Part shown: piece after piece, positions 1-5,196 of the stretch
Position numbering within the stretch: the first letter of the stretch is position 1
Layout: each line of letters begins with the position of its first letter
From: Rhodospirillales bacterium
GTDB lineage: Bacteria; Pseudomonadota; Alphaproteobacteria; Geminicoccales; Geminicoccaceae
Reading direction: 5' to 3'
Assembly (NCBI GenBank): GCA_007131045.1
Contig: SLRI01000429.1
Span: 1 to 7,567, forward strand
Length of the DNA: 7,567 nt
Position numbers and translations under genes: made by a program
Notes under the pieces: generated by a model
What the model saw: the letters and a program-made list of their open reading frames with translations, nothing else
What the model was told of the DNA's origin: nothing
Databases searched by the model: none

Positions 1-610
1 CTGAGTTAACAGGCTCGAACAGGACGTCGACCCAGTAATTCGATCGCTGCTGCGTGCTGTCGGGGAAACCCGACGAACCGTACCGCAGGACCCCATTGCG
101 ATGGCCGGCTGGGGCCGTAAGCGGCCCGTTCCGGCGATCGAACTTGAAATAGTTGCGGTCGTATGAATGTCCGCCATTCGCCGACCAGTACGAAGCAACG
201 TAGATAGTATCGGGCTTGATCGGCACAGGCGTCAGGAAGTTCAGCGTCTGCCATCCCGAATCGCTTCCGTTCTGAAAAACGCCCGATGCCAGCCGCTTGC
301 CCGTCTCCGACCAGAGGCTGCCAATGTGCGTGCCCCTGTTCCTTGGACCTTTGTAGAAGCGGATGCCGGTAATGACGCCCGGTTCCGAAGCGGTGAAGCG
401 GACCCCGACCTCGACTGCCCGCGTGTCCCTCACCGATTCGACTTGCGGTCGGTCGGTATCAGCGAACAGGGACGCCGACTGGGCCGGCACGGTTGTGCCG
501 CCAATGCCGGCGATCAAGCCGATCCAGCAAACCACCGACTTGAAGGCACCGGGGGCCCACCGGAAGGCGGCCGGACGGCCGCGAAACCTAGCTTCCGGGG
601 ATTGCTTCAT
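1..610 (-). CDS. Exported DUF4082-domain protein, partial (3' end outside window)
   Basis: An open frame runs leftward from ATG at 608-610 for 203 codons and leaves the window without a stop. Residues 1-25 are basic, residues 26-41 are hydrophobic and AQSA (43-46) looks like a signal peptidase site, so export is likely. From about residue 47 to 199 the sequence matches the DUF4082 pattern as I know it: VGVRF (68-72), GIRFYKG (82-88), GTHIGSLW (93-100), GWQ (119-121), YVASYW (137-142), NGPL, RYGSSGFP (177-183) and NYWVDVLF (191-198). DUF4082 is a beta-rich domain of unknown function found in secreted bacterial proteins, often alongside other extracellular domains; what follows here is not visible. 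Codon use is less GC-biased than in the genes to the right, suggesting acquisition by transfer. The start is uncertain: AAGG lies only one base before the ATG, and an in-frame GTG at 659-661 is possible. The domain is a fairly firm call; the role is unknown. Confidence 0.8.
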   Translation of the reverse strand, partial: MKQSPEARFRGRPAAFRWAPGAFKSVVCWIGLIAGIGGTTVPAQSASLFADTDRPQVESVRDTRAVEVGVRFTASEPGVITGIRFYKGPRNRGTHIGSLWSETGKRLASGVFQNGSDSGWQTLNFLTPVPIKPDTIYVASYWSANGGHSYDRNYFKFDRRNGPLTAPAGHRNGVLRYGSSGFPDSTQQRSNYWVDVLFEPVNS

Positions 611-1058
611 ACCTTCAGGCGTGGAGCAATATGGCCTATGGCCGACGGACAAAGCTTTCACTCCGGACTACCTCGCTACTGTGGTCTCACGGCGCCGTCT
701 TGACGCGAGCGCGCTAGAGCACAGCCACATCATCACGACGCCATCGACCTAAACGTTAGTTGAGAGCCAAGCAATATAAAAAAACAGGTCATTAATAGGG
801 AACTTTTCTTAATTGGGGTGGAGTGGAGCCTATCCTTTTGTTCTTGACTTCAAGCCAAGCACAGGAAGATATGCGAATAGGAACATTTGCGTAGCTGCAA
901 CCTGCGGTGCGTAGCTGACGGTGGTTGGCGGCGAGCTATTGCCGCGACGAACCCGGCGACCTTGAAGAACTTGGCTTGAGAGCGCCGGGTTCCGGCAATG
1001 GCCGTCTCGAGGGTGACCGGGCGCGGTCGGGCCTTGCGAGCTCGATGTCGGGCCCCGA
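611..1058. other. Gene-free, partly AT-rich region upstream of the DUF4082 gene
   Basis: No convincing gene is visible on either strand. Positions about 735-900 are clearly richer in A/T than the rest of the window and include A/T runs near 774-787 and 805-817. On the minus strand a TATATT-like -10 candidate lies near 774-779, but there is no good -35 upstream of it, so a promoter for the DUF4082 gene is plausible rather than shown. The stretch also holds a 10-base direct repeat (888-897 and 908-917) and the inverted repeat listed separately. It probably combines the 5' regulatory region of the DUF4082 gene with accessory DNA flanking the transposase remnant. Confidence 0.4.
938..999. repeat. 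Long imperfect inverted repeat (7 + 10 bp arms)
   Basis: Left arm attgccg (938-944) plus gaacccggcg (949-958) is complementary to cgccgggttc (983-992) plus cggcaat (993-999). A four-base bulge (cgac, 945-948) interrupts only the left side, and a 24-base loop separates the arms. All 17 pairs are Watson-Crick. No T-run follows on either strand, so an intrinsic terminator is not supported. The repeat lies between the AT-rich stretch and the transposase remnant; it could be part of a mobile element end, a protein-binding site or a structured RNA. Confidence 0.5.
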
Positions 1059-1213
1059 TCCCACAGTGTGGCCTTCAAGCGTCAGGTGGCTCACGAGTTC
1101 CTGGCCGGCGAGACGCTCCATGATCTGGCCAAGCGCCACGCCATCCACGCGACACTGCTCCGCGTCTGGACGATATGTACCAGGCCGCTGCTTCGAGGAT
1201 GCCAACTTAGGGT
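1059..1213 (+). pseudogene. Remnant of IS3-type OrfA transposase (N-terminal helix-turn-helix part)
   Basis: The frame containing GTG at 1068 reads VAFKRQVAHEFLAGETLHDL, then AKRH...LLRVW. This is the N-terminal DNA-binding segment typical of IS3-family OrfA proteins (family pattern FKRQVAQEFLAGETLHxLARRHxISxxLIRIW). After the Trp codon the match stops in this frame. It seems to continue one frame over as GRYVPGRCFEDANLG up to a stop at 1211-1213, resembling the family's KYEAGAFDEDA segment, which suggests a frameshift near 1168. No OrfB (DDE catalytic protein) and no terminal inverted repeats are recognisable. It is the only plus-strand coding trace in the window and lies in the accessory stretch beside the ccm genes. 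Identification is by remembered family pattern; the frameshift is inferred. Confidence 0.6.
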
Positions 1214-1339
1214 AGCTTGCCGCCGGGAAGATCCCCGGGCGGTTCTACGACGCACCGATGATGGTGCTCGACGACAAGGGCTCTCGGCGCGGCGATGCAT
1301 GCCATCCAGGCGCCTTCGAGGCCGATGGCTGGCGATGGG
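1214..1339. other. Unrecognised spacer between transposase remnant and ccmB
   Basis: No gene is recognised here. The position just after ccmB on the minus strand is where ccmC is usually found, but none of the six frames resembles CcmC. A short plus-strand frame contains PGRFYDAPMMVLDDKG (about 1234-1281), which I cannot assign. An imperfect GC-rich inverted repeat (ccgccggg at 1220-1227, cccgggcgg at 1234-1242) could form a hairpin downstream of ccmB but has no T-run. Confidence 0.35.
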
Positions 1340-2008
1340 CTATTCCGCGGCCAGGCGCAAGGCTGCGGCGATTGCGAAAGGTGCGAGGCTGGCGGCGGCC
1401 AGCAGCATGGCGCCCAGGATCAAGAACGCAGTCCGTCCGCCGAGCCCGAGCAGCACGCCGTCGACCGCCGACATTCCGAAGACGAGCACGGGGATATAGA
1501 GCGGCAAGACGATCAGGGCGGTGAGCACGCTGCCACGGCGACTGCCGACGAGCAGCGCCGAGCCGATGGCGCCGATCAGCGTCAGGGTGGGTGTGCCGAG
1601 CAGTAGGGCCAGGGGCAGCGCCCAATAGGCTTCAGGCGGCAAGGTCATCAAAAGGGCCAAGAGCGGCGAGGCGAGGACCAGCAAGAGGCCGCTGGTCAGC
1701 CAGTGCACGGCGCACTTGGCGAGCACGACGAGCTCGAGCGGCGCCGGCGCCAGGTGCAGGAGATCCAGCGAGCCGTCGTCGAGGTCGGCCTGGAACAGTC
1801 GGTCCAGGGTGAGCAGCACCGCCAGGAGCGCCAACACCCAGATCACACCGGCGCCGATACGGGTCAGGATGTCGGGCGATGCGCCGACCCCGAGCGGGAA
1901 CAGCGAGAGCGCGACCAGGAAGAAGACGACGCCCATGAAGGTCTCGGCCGGCGAGCGCGCGGCGAGGCGAAGATCGCGGCGGGCGAGCGCGAAGAGCGGT
2001 TGCCACAT
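1340..2008 (-). CDS. ccmB: Haem exporter/cytochrome c maturation membrane protein CcmB
   Basis: CcmB is an inner-membrane subunit of the CcmABCD complex of cytochrome c maturation System I, which with CcmA and CcmC loads and releases haem on the chaperone CcmE. The 222-residue product (family about 220) starts with a short cytoplasmic segment containing RRDLRLA and has about six hydrophobic segments (roughly 23-42, 48-68, 99-121, 128-150, 157-178, 190-217). Family hallmarks visible are FPLGVG (37-42), the LDRLFQADLDDGSLDLL stretch (68-84) and the conserved LLGTPTLTLIGAIG block (136-149). I chose ATG at 2006-2008 because it gives the usual N-terminus; an in-frame TTG at 2018-2020 overlaps the ccmA stop as TTGA and would add four residues. 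The two genes are almost certainly translationally coupled. ccmC and ccmD, which usually follow, are absent. Confidence 0.92.
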   Translation of the reverse strand: MWQPLFALARRDLRLAARSPAETFMGVVFFLVALSLFPLGVGASPDILTRIGAGVIWVLALLAVLLTLDRLFQADLDDGSLDLLHLAPAPLELVVLAKCAVHWLTSGLLLVLASPLLALLMTLPPEAYWALPLALLLGTPTLTLIGAIGSALLVGSRRGSVLTALIVLPLYIPVLVFGMSAVDGVLLGLGGRTAFLILGAMLLAAASLAPFAIAAALRLAAE

Positions 2009-2016
2009 CCCCGGGA

Positions 2017-2676
2017 TCAATCGCCGAGATCGAGAACGTGCGGGCTGCGGAGTGCCACATCGCCGTGGCTGGCGACGACGGCGATGCCACCGCCCTGCCG
2101 GTGCGCGTCGATCAGCTCTTCGAGACGGCTACGGTTCTTGGCGTCGAGCCCCGTCGCCGGCTCGTCGAGCAGCCAGATCGGCCGGGGCACGGCCACCAGC
2201 CTGGCCAGCGCCACCCGGCGGCGCTGGCCGGAAGAGAGGAATCGGGCCGGGGTATCGGCGAGCGCTTCGAGGCCGAACCGGTCGAGGCCAGCGCCGCAGC
2301 GGGCCACGCTGCCGCCGAGCAGTGCTGTCACGATCGCCAGGTTTTCGGCCACGGTGAGGCTCGGCTTCAAGCCTTCCTGGTAGCCGATCAGATGCAAGAG
2401 GCTGCGCCAGTGCGGCAGATCGGCGAAGACGTCCAGGCCGCCGTGCCGCAGGCTGCCGGCGGCGGGCCAGAGAAAGCCGGCGAGCAGGCGGAGCAGGCTC
2501 GACTTGCCGCTGCCGTTCGCCCCTTTGAGCAAGAGCGCATCACCAGGGCCGAGCCGCCAATCCGCGGCCTCGATCAGCAGCCGGCCACCACGCCGGCAAG
2601 CGAGGCCGTCCGCCTCGAAGGCGGCGGCCCGCTCGTGAGTGGCGCCGTCGTCGGCTGCGGCCACCGCCGACCGCAA
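2017..2676 (-). CDS. ccmA: Cytochrome c maturation ABC transporter ATPase CcmA
   Basis: CcmA is the cytoplasmic ATPase that with CcmB drives release of haem-loaded CcmE in System I cytochrome c biogenesis. The 219-residue ORF (family about 205-220) shows the full ABC set: Walker A GANGSGKS (52-59), Q-loop Gln 100 in GYQEGLKPSLTVAENL, signature LSSGQRRRVALARL (147-160), Walker B PIWLLDEP (166-173) followed by ATGLD, and the H-loop His 204 in ASHGD. GYQ...LKPSLTVAENL and ATGLD are typical of CcmA. The start is uncertain: TTG at 2674-2676 follows the upstream stop by only three bases, an in-frame GTG lies at 2662-2664, and neither has a clear ribosome-binding site. Conserved sequence begins around residue 19. 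The stop overlaps the possible TTG start of ccmB. Its close spacing to a truncated ligase gene upstream is unusual. Confidence 0.93.
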   Translation of the reverse strand: MRSAVAAADDGATHERAAAFEADGLACRRGGRLLIEAADWRLGPGDALLLKGANGSGKSSLLRLLAGFLWPAAGSLRHGGLDVFADLPHWRSLLHLIGYQEGLKPSLTVAENLAIVTALLGGSVARCGAGLDRFGLEALADTPARFLSSGQRRRVALARLVAVPRPIWLLDEPATGLDAKNRSRLEELIDAHRQGGGIAVVASHGDVALRSPHVLDLGD

Positions 2677-2679
2677 TCG

Positions 2680-3663
2680 TCAGCCCGAGACCGTGTCGGG
2701 CACGCGGCCGAGAACACCGGCGATCCGCATGTTGGTGCGGCCGCAGGGGCTCTCGCCCGGAAGCTGCCTCGTGAGATCGCCTGTGGCAAAGCGGATCAAG
2801 GGATAATCCGGATTGAATGCGGTGACCACCAGCTCGCCTTCCCGGCCCGGCGGGACGGGTCGCCCAGTAGCGGGGTCGACGATCTCCACGATCATCGCTT
2901 CATCGACGATGAAGCCGTCCTGGATGCCACTCTGATAGGCGATCAAGCCGAGATCGGGGGTGGCGTGGCACTGCAGGGCGGTGATGCCGTGGTCCGCCGC
3001 CAGCGCCTCGGCGTCCGCAGCGTCGAACGGCTCGAAGGCCAAGAGCGCCTTGTGCAGGGAGATCGTGGCCAGCGCCGGCTCGCCGACCTGCTCCAGCAGT
3101 GCGCGCAATGCCGACGGTCGACCGGTGAAGGCCACCGGCGCCAGATCCATCAGCACCCGGACCTGTCGATCGAGCCCGGACGAGCCCGCCGGGATCACCG
3201 GGCAGCCCATGGCCCTGGCGCCGAAATCGGCCATGAAGCCGTCCGGCACCAGGTGGTAGTCGAACGCGTTGAAGACGATGTCGCCGCGCCTGAAACCCGC
3301 GGCATACATCGCCCGCGCAAACCGCCAATAGTCGCTGCGACCGCCCTCCGGGCCGTAACGCGGGCCGTCCGTGGCATAGAGGTGGGCGAGCCTGGCGGTG
3401 GCCGTGGCGGCGAGGCCGCCGAACGGCAGATGCGCCTGCTGGCGGGCGGCCAGGTCACTTCGGCGAACCAAGGGGACCTCGGCGAGGGCGGCACGGCTGG
3501 TCACCGAATCGGGCTCGATCCCCGCCAATTGCTCGCGGAAGAACGGCGCGTTGTCGATGGCGTGGCGGATCAGCCCCGGCAGGGCGTGAAAAATCGAGCG
3601 TTCGCGCTCGTTGGCGTCGCGGACCTCCTGCCGGTCGAAATAGGTGCGGCCGTTCTCCGCCAT
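2680..3663 (-). CDS. Phenylacetate-CoA ligase-like (PaaK family) protein, C-terminally truncated
   Basis: The 327-residue product resembles the N-terminal and central part of PaaK-type adenylate-forming enzymes, which activate aryl or other acids as acyl-AMP and then CoA thioesters. It shows an N-terminal YFDRQEVRD segment (7-15), AAGFRRGDIVFNAFDYHLVPDGF (121-143), the central CPVIPAGSSGLDRQVRVLMDL (154-174), and IVEIVDPATGRPVPPGREGELVVT with NPDYPLIRFATGD (258-296) followed by CGRTNMRI (307-314). Two features are odd. The glycine/Thr/Ser-rich P-loop is replaced by ATDGPRYGPEG (97-107). The protein also stops right after GRVPDTVSG, where family members continue with a K-V-R/K-G-hinge and roughly 90-100 more residues carrying the C-terminal subdomain; full-length relatives are about 430 residues. 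The other two frames past the stop show no continuation, so this looks like a true truncation. ATG at 3661-3663 is preferred over GTG at 3703-3705; GGGGGA lies about 11 bases upstream. Activity is doubtful; it may be a decaying gene. Confidence 0.7.
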   Translation of the reverse strand: MAENGRTYFDRQEVRDANERERSIFHALPGLIRHAIDNAPFFREQLAGIEPDSVTSRAALAEVPLVRRSDLAARQQAHLPFGGLAATATARLAHLYATDGPRYGPEGGRSDYWRFARAMYAAGFRRGDIVFNAFDYHLVPDGFMADFGARAMGCPVIPAGSSGLDRQVRVLMDLAPVAFTGRPSALRALLEQVGEPALATISLHKALLAFEPFDAADAEALAADHGITALQCHATPDLGLIAYQSGIQDGFIVDEAMIVEIVDPATGRPVPPGREGELVVTAFNPDYPLIRFATGDLTRQLPGESPCGRTNMRIAGVLGRVPDTVSG

Positions 3664-3713
3664 CCTCGCCCGTTTCCCCCGTCTAGCCGCCAGAGCCGAA
3701 GGCACCTTAACGA

Positions 3714-3736
3714 CCGGCGCCGTTCGACGGCGCCGG
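3714..3736. terminator. Perfect 9-bp GC hairpin between nuclease-like and ligase-like genes
   Basis: ccggcgccg (3714-3722) and cggcgccgg (3728-3736) form a perfect stem around the five-base loop ttcga. It begins about 20 bases after the stop codon of the upstream minus-strand gene, a typical place for a transcription terminator or an mRNA-stabilising hairpin. Neither strand has a T-run after it, so a classical intrinsic terminator is not established. Confidence 0.4.
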
Positions 3737-3757
3737 CACGCCTGTCACCCAGCGCGC

Positions 3758-4582
3758 TTATACGGCAGTCGGTGCCTCGATGGCCACGGCATAGCGCGTC
3801 CGCAACTCTGCGACCATCTCTCGCAGCCACGGCTCTCGATTTTCCGCCTCCCACTCTGTCCAGAGCTCGTCGAAGCTCAGGGCCGAGAACGAGACGGACG
3901 CGCCGCCGACGGTTTGCGCAAAACTCTTGATTTCCGCTCGATGGCGATGGAAGGCGAGCGCATCCGCCATCGGCGGCTCCCAGAACAGATAGATCAGGCA
4001 AAGGTCGTAGCGGGGGAACGTGCGGGCGAGGCCGATCGCGTGCTTGAGCAGGGCGACGGCGTCGAGATGGCGATAGCGCCCCGGGTCGGCCTCCAGGGCC
4101 TCCATCAGCGACTGCCACCCGGCCATTTCCTCGGGCAGCCTGACCGACCGGTAGGCGGCGGCCAGGCGCGCCGGCTTGTGGCAGAGATACTCCGCGCCGC
4201 GGGCGGAAACCGCCACCAGTCGAGCGCCGTTTCCGGCCAGGAGATCGAGCATCGGCGGCGTGCCCCGCACGCCGGTCGGACAGCGCGCGAGAAAGCGCAA
4301 ATCGGTGAAGGGGCCGTATGCCGCGAGACGCAGACGCTCGGGCATTTCGCGCCATGGCAGGAAGCTGTTGAGCGCCATGGCGGCGGCCGTATCGGGCTGA
4401 CGAACGCGCGCCGGGTCGAACAAGCCGCGAACCTGGCCATCGGCGAGCCCGGCGAGCGACGGCAGGAGGCCGAGCCGCCAGTCCAGCAGCTTGCCGTCGT
4501 GACCGAAGGCTGCCGGACCCAGCACCTCTCGCCACCTCTGCTGCAGCAATGCGGTGTAATGCTGCGCCAACGAGGTTTGCAT
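3758..4582 (-). CDS. PGN_0703-like putative restriction endonuclease, active site apparently degenerate
   Basis: The 274-residue soluble protein resembles, by remembered pattern, the PGN_0703 family of putative PD-(D/E)XK nucleases. Recognisable blocks are MALNSFLPW (69-77), YGPFTDLRFLARCPTGVRGTPPMLDLL (89-115), a beta-strand RLVAV followed by EYL (121-133), YRHLDAVALLKHAIGLAR (170-187), LCLIYLFWEP (194-203) and HRAEIKSFA (214-222), FSALSFDELW (232-241). In this fold an Asp is followed 10-20 residues later by E-x-K. Asp 113 is present, but the expected E-x-K position reads SAR (126-128), so cleavage activity may be lost, or a non-nuclease subfamily is represented. The start is well supported: AAGGG lies four bases before ATG at 4580-4582. 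No methylase or specificity gene is nearby, so there is no sign of a restriction-modification system. The biological role is unknown, and the family assignment is moderate. Confidence 0.6.
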   Translation of the reverse strand: MQTSLAQHYTALLQQRWREVLGPAAFGHDGKLLDWRLGLLPSLAGLADGQVRGLFDPARVRQPDTAAAMALNSFLPWREMPERLRLAAYGPFTDLRFLARCPTGVRGTPPMLDLLAGNGARLVAVSARGAEYLCHKPARLAAAYRSVRLPEEMAGWQSLMEALEADPGRYRHLDAVALLKHAIGLARTFPRYDLCLIYLFWEPPMADALAFHRHRAEIKSFAQTVGGASVSFSALSFDELWTEWEAENREPWLREMVAELRTRYAVAIEAPTAV

Positions 4583-4783
4583 GCTGCCCTTACCACCCGC
4601 GCCTGGATCGCATCGGCCCTGGGGTCGAGAGGCCTTGCGCGTTCGTCATTGTCGTTGCGGCGGCTCGCCACCACCCGGGGCCGCCTTTGCCCGGACGATG
4701 TCGCAGGCTTTGCGTCCTGTCGTCAAGCTCGACGCGACTAAATCCTACTGAGGACGCGCATACGTTGAAAGCCGCCGTGGTGG
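4583..4783 (-). other. 200-base intergenic spacer upstream of the nuclease-like gene
   Basis: No gene is supported. On the minus strand it contains a TTGACG hexamer (4721-4726) but no good -10 at the right distance. It ends in the AAGGG ribosome-binding site of the nuclease-like gene (about 4587-4591). A promoter for that gene here is possible but not demonstrated. Confidence 0.3.
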
Positions 4784-5125
4784 TCAGGGACGCTGCTTCG
4801 CAGGCGTTCGTGAGCGGACCGGCGCCACCGGCACGATCGGCCGGAGATCGTCGAGCAGGTCGTGCCGCGGTGCGCTCGTGGGCGGTCGGTGACAATCGGG
4901 TCGGCGGACGCCGCAATCCCAGTGATAGCCGGCCGGCTGGTCGGTGGTACTGCCGCCCCGATAGTAGCCGCAAAGACAGAGCCGCCCGGCGATGCAGGCG
5001 ACGCTGCCGCTCTCGACCGCGGTGCAGGCCGGCGGCTCGGCCACGACCCCACCCAGGGCCCCGGGCCACGGCAAGAGCCCGAGCCACGGGAGCAGAAGGA
5101 GGAACAGGATGCGCCGAGCCGCCAT
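4784..5125 (-). CDS. Small Cys-rich exported hypothetical protein
   Basis: The 113-residue product has a clear signal peptide: MAARR, then a Leu/Trp-rich hydrophobic core (6-28), with cleavage likely after VVA (27-29). The mature part contains six Cys (34, 44, 50, 52, 71, 78), including CLC at 50-52. It also holds the block CGYYRGGSTTDQPAGYHWDCG (52-72), which looks like a conserved core, perhaps disulfide-bonded in the periplasm. The last 35 residues are Pro/Arg-rich and probably disordered. I recall similar short secreted proteins in Rhodospirillales but know no function. ATG at 5123-5125 has AGG about nine bases upstream; an in-frame TTG at 5132-5134 is an alternative. It starts 71 bases after fumC on the same strand and may be cotranscribed. 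Confidence 0.65.
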   Translation of the reverse strand: MAARRILFLLLLPWLGLLPWPGALGGVVAEPPACTAVESGSVACIAGRLCLCGYYRGGSTTDQPAGYHWDCGVRRPDCHRPPTSAPRHDLLDDLRPIVPVAPVRSRTPAKQRP

Positions 5126-5196
5126 GCCCGGCAACCTGACATCGAAAGGTTAAGATTAGCTTTGTCGCAGCTCGATTATCAGCCGCTCGACGCCCC

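Noticed and set aside
2038..3930. A 630-codon open frame on the plus strand
   Set aside because: It is antisense to ccmA, the PaaK-like gene and the nuclease-like gene, whose family motifs are clear. Its translation is Arg/Gly/Ala/Glu-rich with no recognisable domain, as expected of an antisense frame in GC-rich DNA.
4698..4726. TTGACG-based promoter in front of the nuclease-like gene
   Set aside because: The -10 position (CGACAT/GACATC) is a poor match; not enough to call a promoter.
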